The notes beneath the pieces were generated by a model. It saw only the letters and a program-made list of their open reading frames with translations, ran no database searches and had not been told where the DNA came from. The position numbers were made by a program, and so were the translations under genes. From Chitinophagaceae bacterium (GTDB taxonomy: Bacteria > Bacteroidota > Bacteroidia > Chitinophagales > Chitinophagaceae): DNA of 64,000 nucleotides. The DNA is taken from the NCBI GenBank assembly GCA_016703625.1, contig JADJBP010000001.1:496001-560000 (forward strand), in the 5' to 3' direction. The stretch's first letter is position 1. The number at the start of each line of letters is the position of its first letter. Shown in pieces: positions 36,371 through 46,996 of the stretch.

Positions 36371-37318
36371 TCTTCTAATATATTTCTTATCCGTTAAAGT
36401 TTTCAGGAAAGCAATGATGCCTTTTTTCTCGGCATCCGTTAATCCCGGCGGTTCTTTCAATGTTTCATCAATATTTAGTGGATCAATAACAATTTTTTTA
36501 GGATCGTTATAATAATCCAGCACTTCTTCCAGCGTTTTAAACATGCCGTTGTGCATATACGGAGCTGTTACGGCAACATTGCGCAGGCCCGGTGTTTTGA
36601 ATTTGCCAAGATCTGCTTCTTTTTTGGTAAGGTTGAATAAGCCTGCATCGGGTAATTCCTTTCCATTGTACAAACCGATATTTTTAAATTCATCGGTGGT
36701 AAAATCTTCCATACGGTGACAGTCAAAACATTTGGCTTTATCACCCAGGAACAATTGCCGGCCCTTTTCTTCCCGGGCAGTTAATTTTTTCAGGTCATTG
36801 CTCCAGTCATCGAATTTACTGTCCACCGTTTCCAGTGTTTGTTCAAACGCTGAAAAAGCAGCCGCCAGGTTTTGTGCTGTTGGTTTTTGTCCGAATATTT
36901 TTTGAAACAACAGCCTGTATTCACGTGATTTGTTTAAACGCAGTACGGCTTCTTCAATGGGCAATCCCATTTCATCGGGATTTTGAATGGGCATTAAAGC
37001 CTGCTCTTCCAGGGTGCCGGCTCTGCCATCCCAGAAATAATAGGGGCGGTTCTTCATGTTCAGCACCGATGGGGTATTCCGGGTGGTGAGTTTACCACCG
37101 ATGCCCACACTGAAGGCAACTGTATCGGCAAAGGCAAACCGGGGTATATGGCAGCTGGCACAGCTTATCGATGAATCTTTTGATAATATTCTTTCGGAAA
37201 ATAATTTTTTTCCAAGCGCAGCTTTGGTTTTAATTTCAACATATTCTTTTTCAAAAAAAGAACTGGTTAATAAAAACAGCAACAAAGCAGGGAAAAAGAA
37301 AAACAATATTTTTTTCAT
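36365..37318 (-). CDS. Di-haem cytochrome c peroxidase
   Basis: 317 residues from the ATG at 37318, where a signal peptide (KKILFFFFPALLLFLLTSSFF) begins; the longer frame is rejected because the promoter box lies just before this ATG. It reduces hydrogen peroxide using cytochrome electrons. Haem motifs are CASCHIPRF (about residue 53) and CFDCHRMEDF (about 201). Other family motifs: TTRNTPSVLNM, DGRAGTLEEQALMPI, NPDEMG and TPGLRNVAVTAPYMHNG with the distal ligand region. It differs clearly from the MbnH-like protein at 25354. Divergent from the HerA-like gene. Intact. Confidence 0.93.
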   Translation of the reverse strand: MKKILFFFFPALLLFLLTSSFFEKEYVEIKTKAALGKKLFSERILSKDSSISCASCHIPRFAFADTVAFSVGIGGKLTTRNTPSVLNMKNRPYYFWDGRAGTLEEQALMPIQNPDEMGLPIEEAVLRLNKSREYRLLFQKIFGQKPTAQNLAAAFSAFEQTLETVDSKFDDWSNDLKKLTAREEKGRQLFLGDKAKCFDCHRMEDFTTDEFKNIGLYNGKELPDAGLFNLTKKEADLGKFKTPGLRNVAVTAPYMHNGMFKTLEEVLDYYNDPKKIVIDPLNIDETLKEPPGLTDAEKKGIIAFLKTLTDKKYIRRQ

Positions 37319-37323
37319 CAATG

Positions 37324-37331
37324 CAAATTTA
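37324..37331 (-). promoter_or_regulatory. TAnnTTTG promoter box of the cytochrome c peroxidase gene
   Basis: TAAATTTG on the minus strand ends five bases before the ATG at 37318, so transcription would begin at the start codon. Confidence 0.55.
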
Positions 37332-37399
37332 CAGGCAGTTGCTGTAAAATCTTCATGCACATATAAAATACTGGTTGTATCTTTCAAAAAATAAATTCT

Positions 37400-38956
37400 A
37401 TGTCCAATAAAGAAGCATTCATTCAGGCCATCAACACGGGTTATACGTTCAAAGGCGAATCGGTTAAATTAGGTGCTGCCATGCTGGATGGGGAAGTGGT
37501 ACCCGAAGCCGGAATTTACCTGCCGTTGAAAACATTGAACCGTCACGGGCTGATCGCGGGTGCAACCGGTACCGGGAAAACAAAGACCCTGCAGGTGATC
37601 AGTGAATTTTTAAGCGATAACAGTGTTCCGGTACTGGTGATGGATATTAAGGGCGACCTGAGCGGTATTGCAGCCATGGGGGCAGATAATGACAAGATAA
37701 AGGACCGCTACCAGAAACTGAACATGGAATTTAAGCCGGCATCATTCCCGGTGGAACTGATGACATTAACCGGGCAAAAAGGAATCCACCTGCGGGCTAC
37801 CGTAAGCGAATTTGGCCCGGTGCTGTTGAGTAAAATACTTGAGCTGAATGATACACAGGGTGGTGTAGTGGCACTCATCTTTAAATACTGTGACGACAAC
37901 CGGTTGCCTTTGCTGGATTTAAAGGATTTTACCAAGGTTTTACAATTCATTGGTGATGAAGGCAAGGCCGAAATTGAAAAGATCTATGGAAAAATATCAA
38001 CTTCATCAACAGGAACCATTTTACGCAAAGTGATTGAACTGCAGCAGCAGGGCGCCGATATTTTCTTTGGTGAAAGAAGTTTTGAAGTTGACGACCTGAT
38101 GCGAATTGCTGATGACGGCCGTGGTATCATCAGTGTGTTGCGGGTTACCGATCTGCAGGACAAACCAAAACTATTCTCCACTTTCATGCTGCAGATGCTG
38201 GCCGAACTGTATGCCAGCTGTCCTGAAGAAGGCGACCTGGACAAACCCAAACTGGTAATGTTCATTGACGAAGCGCATCTCATTTTTAATGAAGCCAGTT
38301 CGGCTCTGTTGCAGCAGATCGAAACCATTGTAAAACTCATCCGTTCCAAAGGGATCGGCATTTTCTTTTGTACCCAAAACCCGATGGATGTGCCGGCCAG
38401 TGTTTTGGCGCAACTGGGTTTAAAGGTTCAGCATGCCTTGCGTGCCTTTACTGCCGCCGACCGTAAAGTGATCAGGCAAACGGCAGAAAATTATCCCGAA
38501 ACAGAGTTTTACAAAACAGAAGACCTCATTACGAAAATGGGTATTGGCGAAGCTATGATCACTATGCTGAATGAAAAGGGTATTCCCACCCCATTGGCAC
38601 ATACCATGCTTTGTGCACCCCGCAGCCGTATGGATATTTTAACCGAAGAAGAGATTGATGCCATCAATGCAGGATCCAGGATGGTGGCGAAGTATAACAA
38701 GACCATCGACAGTGAAAGCGCCTACGAAATATTAACAGCCAAATTGCAGGAGGCTGCAGAAAGATCTGCACAGGAAGAAACTACAACTTCTAAAAAAACC
38801 GGGAAGGAACAACCGTCTACCCTGGAGAAAGTGGCCAACAATACCATTGTAAAAAGTATGGTTCGTACTGCCGGTAATACTATTGTGCGTTCTTTATTAG
38901 GTGCTTTAGGATTGGGAGGGCGGACCAGGAGTTCAAAAAGTAAGAGCTGGTTTTAA
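37400..38956 (+). CDS. HerA-like ATPase, DUF853/YjgR family
   Basis: 518 residues. The P-loop is IAGATGTGKTKTLQ (about residues 51-64) and the Walker B region LVMFIDEAHLIFNEAS (about 289-304), followed by GIGIFFCTQNPMDVPASVLAQLG, a sensor-like segment, and the arginine-containing HALRAFTAADRKVIRQTA. This matches the DUF853 group related to HerA and FtsK motor ATPases. The C-terminal tail after residue 450 is basic and low-complexity. The cellular role of the family is not established. A near-consensus box TATCTTTC (about 37377) lies upstream. Intact. Confidence 0.9.
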   Translation: MSNKEAFIQAINTGYTFKGESVKLGAAMLDGEVVPEAGIYLPLKTLNRHGLIAGATGTGKTKTLQVISEFLSDNSVPVLVMDIKGDLSGIAAMGADNDKIKDRYQKLNMEFKPASFPVELMTLTGQKGIHLRATVSEFGPVLLSKILELNDTQGGVVALIFKYCDDNRLPLLDLKDFTKVLQFIGDEGKAEIEKIYGKISTSSTGTILRKVIELQQQGADIFFGERSFEVDDLMRIADDGRGIISVLRVTDLQDKPKLFSTFMLQMLAELYASCPEEGDLDKPKLVMFIDEAHLIFNEASSALLQQIETIVKLIRSKGIGIFFCTQNPMDVPASVLAQLGLKVQHALRAFTAADRKVIRQTAENYPETEFYKTEDLITKMGIGEAMITMLNEKGIPTPLAHTMLCAPRSRMDILTEEEIDAINAGSRMVAKYNKTIDSESAYEILTAKLQEAAERSAQEETTTSKKTGKEQPSTLEKVANNTIVKSMVRTAGNTIVRSLLGALGLGGRTRSSKSKSWF

Positions 38957-39016
38957 TCATATTTACCGCTGATTTAGAACAGGTACATAGTAAATGTCAC
39001 TTCGTATTTTTATCCT

Positions 39017-40936
39017 ATGAGAAATTTTCAACAGGTTTTCAGGCACCGTTTTGGCCCATTAGCTGTTTTGGCCATGATCATTTTTACATTGAGTTTTATA
39101 ACCCGGCTGGTATTATTAATTAAGAGCTGGCCAAACCTGGAGCTGACTTTCCTGCGTTTCCTGGGCATTTTTTTCATTGGATTTTTTTACGATTTGGTCG
39201 TTTGCAGTTTCTTTGCCATACCGGTTGCGCTGTATTGCTGGCTGATGAAGGATAGCTGGTATCAGAAAAAATGGCAGCGCATTCCTTTATTTTTTCTATT
39301 CTTTATAATTATACTCATACTGGTACTGAATGTTGGCGGCGAAATTATTTTCTGGGATGAATTTAGTGTGCGCTATAATTTCATTGCTGTTGATTACCTT
39401 ATTTATACAACAGAAGTGATCGGGAACATCATTGAATCGTATAACATCCCGCTTATCGCATCTGCAGTTATAGCCGCAACAATACTTATCCTGTATTCAA
39501 TACGGAATAAATTAGCAGCTTCGCAGCATACAAGTATGCGGTTCGGGAAAAGAACTGTATTCTTTTTATTATTTATGCTGGTACCTGCAGCCGGGTATTT
39601 CCTGGTAAATAACCGCTTAAAAAATACCAGCAGCAATAATTATGTAAATGAACTGGGTGGCAATGGTATTTATGAATTTGGAGCCGCATTCTGGAACAAT
39701 GAAATTGATTTTAACCGGTTTTATGCAACCAGGAATGACACGGCTAATTTTAAAATACTGCGGCAAATGCTGCAGGCGCCAAATGCAACATTCAGTAGCG
39801 ATCCTTTAAGTATTGAGCGAACAATTCAAAACGACAGTCCGGAACATAAATACAATATTGTATTGATCACTGTTGAAAGCTTTAGCGGTGATTATTTTAA
39901 GCAGTTCGGGAATACGAAAAATATAACACCTTATATTGATTCGCTTATCCCTTACAGTTTATGGTTCAACCGGTTTTATGCAACAGGCACCAGGACGGTA
40001 AGGGGACTGGAAGCATTATCCCTTGCCATACCGCCAACCCCCGGGCAATCCATAATAAGGCGCCCCGACAACAAAGGCATGTTTACCATTGGCCATGTTT
40101 TGAGATCAAAGGGATATGATGTGAATTTTATTTACGGTGGCAATTCTTTCTTTGATAATATGGGCGAATATTTCAGTAATAACAGTTACAGGGTACTGGA
40201 TAAAAGCGATATGCCCGACAGCCTGGTACAACTCACAACGGCCTGGGGTGTTGATGACGGGGCAACTTTTGATTTTACCATTCAGCAATGCGATAAAAGT
40301 TTCAGCAATGGGAAGCCGTTCTTTAATCATATCATGACGGTCAGTAACCACCGGCCATATATGTATCCCGAAGGAAAGATTGATATTTCTCCAACACATC
40401 AATCCATTGAGGGAGCGGTCAAGTATACTGATTATGCCATCCATAAATTTATTAAAGATGCTCAGAAAAAGGCCTGGTTCGGCAATACCCTGTTTGTAAT
40501 TGTTGCCGATCATTGCTCAAAAAGTGCCGGGAAAACCGACCTGCCGGTAAACCGTTATCATATTCCCTGCATCATTTATGCCCCTCAATTGATAAAGCCA
40601 TCCATAGAAAGCCGGTTGGTAAGCCAGGTAGATCTTGATCCAACGCTCCTGGGATTGATGAATATGAATTATACCAGCCGGTTTTTGGGTTACGATATTT
40701 ATAAATTACCGGCAGGCAATGAACGGGCATTTATCAGTACTTACCAGGACCTTGGTTATTTAAAAAATGGCAGATTGGTAATTCTATCTCCCCAAAAAAA
40801 GATCAGGATGTTTAATGCCAATATGACCACCGGTTTAAATACCCTGATCGGCACTTCTGACAGTCTTGCGGATGAGGCTATTGCCTGGTACCAGGGAGCC
40901 AGTTTTTTATATCATAATGGCAAATTACAAAAATAG
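39017..40936 (+). CDS. LTA synthase-type sulfatase family membrane enzyme
   Basis: 639 residues. Five membrane helices occupy about residues 15-205, followed by an extracytoplasmic alkaline-phosphatase-fold domain. ITVESFSGDYF carries the first metal-binding glutamate, FYATGTRTVRGLEAL the threonine nucleophile (GTRT), and FVIVADHCSKSAGK the Asp-His metal site. FIYGGNSFFDNMGEYF and VSNHRPYMYPEG are typical. Gram-negative relatives transfer phosphoglycerol or phosphoethanolamine to glycans or lipids; the acceptor here is unknown. The box TATTTTTA, one base off consensus, ends four bases before the ATG. Intact. Confidence 0.88.
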   Translation: MRNFQQVFRHRFGPLAVLAMIIFTLSFITRLVLLIKSWPNLELTFLRFLGIFFIGFFYDLVVCSFFAIPVALYCWLMKDSWYQKKWQRIPLFFLFFIIILILVLNVGGEIIFWDEFSVRYNFIAVDYLIYTTEVIGNIIESYNIPLIASAVIAATILILYSIRNKLAASQHTSMRFGKRTVFFLLFMLVPAAGYFLVNNRLKNTSSNNYVNELGGNGIYEFGAAFWNNEIDFNRFYATRNDTANFKILRQMLQAPNATFSSDPLSIERTIQNDSPEHKYNIVLITVESFSGDYFKQFGNTKNITPYIDSLIPYSLWFNRFYATGTRTVRGLEALSLAIPPTPGQSIIRRPDNKGMFTIGHVLRSKGYDVNFIYGGNSFFDNMGEYFSNNSYRVLDKSDMPDSLVQLTTAWGVDDGATFDFTIQQCDKSFSNGKPFFNHIMTVSNHRPYMYPEGKIDISPTHQSIEGAVKYTDYAIHKFIKDAQKKAWFGNTLFVIVADHCSKSAGKTDLPVNRYHIPCIIYAPQLIKPSIESRLVSQVDLDPTLLGLMNMNYTSRFLGYDIYKLPAGNERAFISTYQDLGYLKNGRLVILSPQKKIRMFNANMTTGLNTLIGTSDSLADEAIAWYQGASFLYHNGKLQK

Positions 40937-41046
40937 AAATGCAGTCAAAATTTGTTTATAAATTATTGATTAATAGATATTTAAATGCATTTTAAAAATT
41001 AATTTCATGTGTTGTTTTTGCAGAAAAAGTAAAATACTTTATTAAA

Positions 41047-41150
41047 TTGTTGCATAATAGTAAAAACCCCATTATCTTCGTCTCGGTTTTTCATAGGATA
41101 TTGGATTTTAAAGCGGGACTAGATTTCTATCTTGGTCCCTTTTTTTATTT
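41047..41150 (+). ncRNA. Candidate short RNA with its own promoter and terminator
   Basis: In the spacer before recQ, TTG at 41050-41052 and TATCTTCG at 41073-41080 (one base off TAnnTTTG) are 20 bases apart, a correct Bacteroidota promoter spacing. A hairpin, GGGAC (41115-41119) with GTCCC (41135-41139), followed by a T run (41140-41147), would end a transcript of about 60 bases. No open frame of note lies inside. No known family was recognised; the hairpin may instead be only the terminator of a flanking gene. Confidence 0.35.
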
Positions 41151-41177
41151 ATAACCGGGCAGAACTTTTCAATAAAG

Positions 41178-42989
41178 CTATTTTTCCATCCTTGTCAGCC
41201 TGTATTTTTCTTCTGCCAAAAGGTATTCGATCACCTTCCATATTTTTTCTTTTTTGATGCCTTTCAGGGTAACCAGAATCTCATCTACCTGTAATGCACC
41301 ATCTTTTATAATTTCCTGGACCCGGCCGCTGATGCTGTTGAATTCTTCCCTGGAAATGGCGATCACCTTTTCGCTGATGCAATGATCGCATATACCACAG
41401 GCATTTATTTTTAAACCGGTAAAATAATGGGCAATATGCATACTGCGGCATCCTGAGGTTTTTTTAATATACCCGGTCATGGCAAGCACGCGTTCTTCAA
41501 AATTTGCAGGTCTTTTTTTAATTGCACTTCTGTTACCTGTAAAAACCTGGCCAGTTTGCTTTCATAAATAGTGGCCGGGAAATCAAAAATGCCTTCATAA
41601 CTCCGCAGCAATCCTTTCACCAGGGGTTCCAATGCCGGGTTTTGCTTTTCATAATCTGTCAGTTCTTCCCGGTTGCATGTAAATACAACTGTTGAGGGTT
41701 TAAAAAAAACTTCATTAAAGCTGATGATGTCTTCCTGTTCCAAAGCTTTGATGGCATAGGTTACAGTTAGAATATTTAATGTAAAGGCAGTTGTAAAAAC
41801 TGCTATGTCAAAATCATAACTGGTACCTTCTCCATAACCGGCAGGTATTTGCAGGTGATTCATAATGGCAATGTATACCTGCCTGATCTCTTCTTCGGCC
41901 GGGAAACGGATACCGGATTGCTGCTGTAAATTTTCGAGTTCCTTATTGGTGTATAACAGTACCGCATAGGCTCTTTTTCCATCCCTGCCTGCACGGCCTG
42001 CTTCCTGGTAATAATTTTCCAGGCAATCGGGTACATCGTAATGTACAACTGCCCTTACATCGGGCTTAGCAATGCCCATTCCAAATGCATTGGTGCTTGC
42101 GATCACACGGGTTTTATTGCTGATCCAGTTTTCCTGTTTTTTATTGCGTTCCTCATTGGATAAACCGGCATGATAATAATCGGCGCTGATATTATTGAGC
42201 CTGAGCAGGTCCGCTATTTCCTTTGTGTGTTTGCGGCTTTTGCAATATACTATGGCTGTGCCCGGTACATTCTTTAATATCTCCAGTAATTTATTTTGTT
42301 TGGATGGCACATTAAAAACAGAATAAGAAAGATTGGGCCGTTCAAATGATTGCTGAAATATTTTCCAAGAATCAACAGCATACCCTTTAATGATGCTTTG
42401 AAGACTTTCCGCGAGGCCGAGGGTGAGTGCTTAACTTATCACAAATATCATCCTGCACTGTCTTGGTTGCAGATGCTGTAAGGGCCAATACCGGAACCCC
42501 GGGCAGCAGTTCCCTGAGATTTGCAATCCGCACATACGGTGGCCTGAAATCATACCCCCATTGCGATATACAATGCGCTTCATCAACAGCCAGCAGGTTG
42601 ATGTTCATCGCCGGTAAAAATTCTAAAAAAAGACTGGTTTCCAGCCGCTCGGGTGATACATAGAGAAATTTATAATTGCCATAGGCTGCGTTCTGCAGTG
42701 TTTTTTTTATTTCCAGGAAACTCATGCCGGAGTAAATGGCCAAAGCCGGGATCCCTTTTTGTTTTAAACCTTCCACCTGGTCTTTCATTAAAGCAATGAG
42801 CGGACTGATCACCAGGCACAAACCATCCATAGCCATGGCCGGCACCTGGAAACAAATGGATTTTCCACCGCCGGTTGGCAACAATGCCAATACATCTTTT
42901 CCGTCCAGCACTGCCCGGATGATATCTTCCTGCAGCGGGCGAAAATGGTCATAACCCCAGTATGTTTTTAAAATTTCCTGAATGTTCAA
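41178..42989 (-). CDS. recQ: ATP-dependent DNA helicase RecQ (frameshifted)
   Basis: About 600 residues over three frames, with corrections near 42390 and 41485. RecQ unwinds DNA 3' to 5' in recombination and repair. Motifs in order: GYDHFRPLQEDII (motif 0), LLPTGGGKSICFQVPA (Walker A), VISPLIALMKDQ, LLAVDEAHCISQWGYDFRPPY (DEAH), LALTASAT, TAIVYCKSRKHTKEIADLL, VIASTNAFGMGI and YYQEAGRAGRDG. The zinc-binding end is CRSMHIAHYF with ACGICDHC. No HRDC domain is seen after it, as in short RecQ proteins. The apparent start is TTG (42989). The frame breaks look like consensus errors. Confidence 0.9.
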
Positions 42990-43109
42990 TGGAGTAATTT
43001 GTAGCCTGCAATTAAATCATTTTTTCAGTTGGCTTCTTTTGAATTTTGACCAGGCAAGGCAGGCTTTCAAAGTTTGCCTTCCCGGAAAGTAAACCCTGTG
43101 AATAAAAGA

Positions 43110-45226
43110 TTAAACCACTTTCTTAAATTTAAGCCAGATAGAATTGAGGGCCAGCACCACATCGCTGAAACCCATGGCCAGTGCAGCAAGGCCGGGTTGT
43201 AATAAACCAACGGCTGCTATGGGAATAGCAACAATATTATAGATAAATGCCCAGAAAAGATTTCCTTTAATGGTGATGAATGTATGTTTACCCAAACCCA
43301 GGGCCAAAGGCAGGTGCTGAATGCCGTTATTCATTAACACCACCTGTGCACTTTGAACAGCCAGTTGTGTGGCATCACTCATGGAAATACCAATGGTTGC
43401 TTTTGCCAAAGCAGGAGCATCATTGACACCGTCACCAACCATGGCAACCGGGTTTTCCCGGTTCAATTCTTCGATGATCTGCAATTTTTCTTCAGGCGTT
43501 TTTTCGGCATACACGGTATCGATCCCTAAAGCATGGGCTACTTTATTGGTTCTTTCCAAACTGTCGCCGCTTAATAAAACAGTCTGTATTTTTTTTGCAT
43601 GCAGGTAACTGATCACTTCCACGGCTTCTGACCTTATTTCATCTTCCATATCAAACCAACCAACCAGTTTTTCATTCTGCAATAAATAAGCAGTATGTGT
43701 TGCATCACCTGTCAGTGCCGATGCAATTTTATAAGAGCCTAACTGGTAAGTATTACCTGTTGCATCTTCGGCTTTCATTCCCAAACCTTTTATCTCTTCA
43801 ATTTTTTCCAGTTAACCGGGTTATTGGCCTTCCAGTCTGCCGTGATCGTTTTGGCAATGGGGTGATTGGAATATTTTTCGATGGAGAATACCAGGTGCCT
43901 GAACTGATCTTCAGGTAAAACCAGTGAGCTGAAACCGGTTACCCGGAAATTTCCTTTGGTTAATGTACCTGTTTTATCAAAAACAACTGTCCTGATATTT
44001 TTAAAAAGCTCCAGGCTTTTGGCATTGCGGAACAGGATGCCGTTTTTGGCTGCTCGGCCAAGGCCAACCGCAATGGCAGCAGGCGTTGCCAGGCCCATGG
44101 CACAGGGACAACTGATGACCAGTACTGCAATGCTCCGCATGATGGAGTTGGTTAAACTGATATCAAAAGCGAAGAAATTGATCAGAAATGTGAGCACTGA
44201 TATGGCCAGCACTGCAGGAACAAATACGGCGCTTATCCTGTCGGCAAGTTGCTGGATCGGGGGCTTTTCGCCCTGGGCCTGTTTAACCAGCGTAAGTATG
44301 TTACTGAGCACCGTATCTTTTCCTACAGCTGTTACCTGCGCTTTAACGGTACCGTTGGTTACGAGGCTTCCACCGATCAATGCATCTTTTTTTATTTTGT
44401 GCACGGGCCTGCTTTCGCCGGTCAATAGTGATTCATTTACATGCACATCGCCCCATAGTATTTTACAGTCCATCGGTACCTGTTCGCCGGTTTTTACCAA
44501 TATGAGGTCGCCTACATGAAGAGCTGTATTTTCAACAGCAAAAATGAGTTCTTTATGATCATCATCAAAAGCGATCATATTGGCCATTACTTTCTGCTGT
44601 GCTTCCAGTTTTTTTAATTCCTTTTGTGTAGAAGCAACCGATTTATGCTCAACCCATTCGCCTAAAAAAACAAGCGTGATGATGGTGGCTGTAGTTTCAT
44701 AAAAAATATAATCCATACCCATGTTGCCAATACTTCCGATGAGGCTGTAAATAAATGCAGCCGTGGCGCCAATGGCGATCAATACATTCATATTGGGAAT
44801 ACCGCGGCGCAGGCTTTTTACCGCACTCACACCAAAATAGCCCATACCAACTATGTAAACCGGGATACAGATCGCCAGCTGGATCCAGGGGTTCATTAAA
44901 AAGTGGATATGCCAGGGGAGCATGTGCAGCATCAGCACCGCGGTAAACGGCAGGCAGAAAAGGAAGCGTTGTAAGTGGTTGGATAAGAAAACCCGTTGTT
45001 TTTTACCCGTTGCAGGTTGCCCTTCGGCCACTACTTTATATCCAAGATCGGTTATGCCCTTTATTAAAGATTCTTTTGTTTTGCTCCCGTTCATCTCAAA
45101 ACTTACCTCGCCGCCAATGAAGTTTACTTTTACATCCTTTAATCCTTCTTTTTCAAGGTAACGGTTAATGGTCAGTGCACAGTTGGTGCAGGTCATGCCT
45201 TCTACTTTCCATTCAGTTTTTTCCAT
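43110..45226 (-). CDS. copA: Copper-type heavy-metal P-type ATPase (frameshifted)
   Basis: About 705 residues; one A is missing in a run near 43800, and adding it joins NWKK to IEEIKGLGMKAEDA. The pump exports Cu(I) or a similar ion with ATP. It has one N-terminal metal domain with MTCTNC (about residue 11), eight membrane helices, the TGES phosphatase motif, the intramembrane metal site SCPCAMGLATPAA, the phosphorylation site DKTGTLTKG, the ATP-domain His-Pro (NHPIAK) and the hinge GDGVNDAPAL. CPC and the HMA domain point to copper rather than zinc. It is divergent from tsaE, and both starts carry adjacent TAnnTTTG boxes. Confidence 0.93.
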
Positions 45227-45288
45227 AATGCAAAATTATTCTTTGATATTGTGACCTGATTACTAATGAAGGAAAATATCTTTGCAAC
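45227..45288. promoter_or_regulatory. Divergent promoter region of copA and tsaE
   Basis: In this 62-base spacer TAATTTTG (minus strand, 45231-45238) ends four bases before the copA ATG, and TATCTTTG (plus strand, 45277-45284) ends four bases before the tsaE ATG. A TTG at 45249-45251 lies 25 bases before the tsaE box, longer than usual. Both mRNAs would begin at their start codons. Confidence 0.6.
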
Positions 45289-45738
45289 ATGGAGGTAAAT
45301 TTTACACTTGAACGGGTTAAGGAAACAGCAGCCATGCTGCTGGATAAGGCAGCCAATTATAAAGTGTTTGCTTTTCATGGCGAAATGGGTGCCGGTAAAA
45401 CCACTTTTATACATGCTTTGTGCGAACTGATGGGTGTTCAGGATGTTGTCACAAGCCCCACATTTTCCATCATCAACCAATACAAAACAAATGACACGAT
45501 TGACCCTGCTACCGGGGCCCAGGTGACAGGCGGGCAAACCATTTATCATATGGACCTGTACCGCATCCGGGACGAAAATGAGGCACTGAATGCGGGTATT
45601 GAGGATTGCCTGTACTCGGGTAATATTTGTTTTGTGGAATGGCCCGGTAAGGCCCCGGGTATTTTCCCGGATGAAACACTGCATATTGAAATAACTTCTG
45701 TAAATGATAATACCAGAAAGCTGAAAATAAATTTGTAA
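45289..45738 (+). CDS. tsaE: tRNA threonylcarbamoyladenosine biosynthesis ATPase TsaE
   Basis: 149 residues, normal for TsaE, which with TsaB and TsaD attaches threonylcarbamoyl to A37 of tRNAs reading ANN codons. Walker A is FHGEMGAGKTTFIHAL (about residues 29-44), followed by the switch motif VTSPTFSIINQY and Walker-B-like YHMDLYRIRDENEALNAG; ICFVEWPGKAPGIFP completes the family signature. It lies 26 bases before the alanine dehydrogenase gene, probably in the same transcript. In many Bacteroidota tsaE is next to porX; here porX is about 9 kb away. Intact. Confidence 0.95.
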   Translation: MEVNFTLERVKETAAMLLDKAANYKVFAFHGEMGAGKTTFIHALCELMGVQDVVTSPTFSIINQYKTNDTIDPATGAQVTGGQTIYHMDLYRIRDENEALNAGIEDCLYSGNICFVEWPGKAPGIFPDETLHIEITSVNDNTRKLKINL

Positions 45739-45764
45739 TTTGTAACCTTACAATTTAACTGTTT

Positions 45765-46979
45765 ATGGCTTCATCAAAACCCTTTGTATCTTCTTCATTT
45801 ACATATGAAACGCTGGAAGAGACCTTAGATATCAAACCTAAAGGGGCAGAATTGCTGATCGGGATCCCCAAAGAAAATTCTTTTAGTGAGAACAGGATCG
45901 CACTAACACCAGATGCTGTTGGTGTGATGATCGCCAACGGGCACAGGGTAGTGGTGGAAACCGGTGCCGGCGATGGCGCCAGTTATACTGACAAAGATTA
46001 CAGTGAGGCCGGTGCAAAGATCGCCTATGATAAAAAAGAAGTTTTTGAATGTGATATACTGGTTAAAAGCGCACCGGTCAGTGAAAGCGAATGTGCACTG
46101 CTGAAACCCAGCCAGTATATCATATCCCCTATACACCTGGCAGTGATGAAACGTGATATTTTGCAGAAGATGATGGATAAAAAGATCACGGCATTAAGTT
46201 TTGAAAATTTAAAAGACGATACCGGTCATAATCCCATCGTAAGAAGTATGAGTGAGATAGCCGGCAGTGCCGTGATGCTGATCGCCGGGCAATACCTTAG
46301 CAAAACAAATAATGGCAAAGGGGTATTGGTAGGTGGTATCAGTGGTATTCCCCCAACCAAAGTTATTATCATTGGCGCCGGCATTGTGGGTGAATATGCT
46401 GCCCGTACGGCTTTGGCCATGGGCGCCAGTGTAAAGGTTTTTGACAACAGTATTTACCGGTTAAAGCGTTTGCAGAATAATATCGGTGTGCGCATGTGGA
46501 CCTCCGTACTTGAACCTAAGATACTGGCCAAGCAGTTAAAGACCTGCGACGTGGCCGTGGGCGCATTGAGTGGTGCAGCCGGCAGAACGCCCATTGTGGT
46601 AACGGAAGAAACGGTAAGCAATATGCGCCCGGGAAGTGTTATCGTTGACGTGAGTATTGACCATGGCGGCTGTTTTGAAACCAGTAAGGTAACCAGTCAT
46701 GAAAAACCGGTGTTTACCAAATATGATGTGATCCATTATTGTGTACCCAATATCCCCAGCGGGTTTGCACGAACAGCCTCACAGGCCATCAGCAACGTAT
46801 TGATGCCTTTGATGCTGGAAACCGGCGAAGACGGCGGAATTGATAATATCGTATGGCATAAGATCAATATCCGCAGCGGTATCTATTTATTTAAGGGAAG
46901 CCTTACCAATTTTTATTTAAGTGAAAGGTTTGATCTGAAATTTACGGATCTAAACTTATTGATAGCGAGTAAGCGTTAA
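45765..46979 (+). CDS. ald: Alanine dehydrogenase
   Basis: 404 residues, about 30 longer than the classic enzyme because of an N-terminal extension before IGIPKENSFSENRIALTP. It interconverts alanine and pyruvate with NADH and ammonia. The substrate-site lysine is in DILVKSAPV and the catalytic histidine in YIISPIHLAVMKRD. The NAD-binding fold has VIIIGAGIVGEYAARTALAMGA (about residues 200-220) and VFDNSIYRLKRLQ. The motif VIVDVSIDHGGCFETS and the C-terminal PNIPSGFARTAS are typical. Co-directional with tsaE. Intact. Confidence 0.93.
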   Translation: MASSKPFVSSSFTYETLEETLDIKPKGAELLIGIPKENSFSENRIALTPDAVGVMIANGHRVVVETGAGDGASYTDKDYSEAGAKIAYDKKEVFECDILVKSAPVSESECALLKPSQYIISPIHLAVMKRDILQKMMDKKITALSFENLKDDTGHNPIVRSMSEIAGSAVMLIAGQYLSKTNNGKGVLVGGISGIPPTKVIIIGAGIVGEYAARTALAMGASVKVFDNSIYRLKRLQNNIGVRMWTSVLEPKILAKQLKTCDVAVGALSGAAGRTPIVVTEETVSNMRPGSVIVDVSIDHGGCFETSKVTSHEKPVFTKYDVIHYCVPNIPSGFARTASQAISNVLMPLMLETGEDGGIDNIVWHKINIRSGIYLFKGSLTNFYLSERFDLKFTDLNLLIASKR

Positions 46980-46996
46980 GTGAACTTTGGTAAAGT

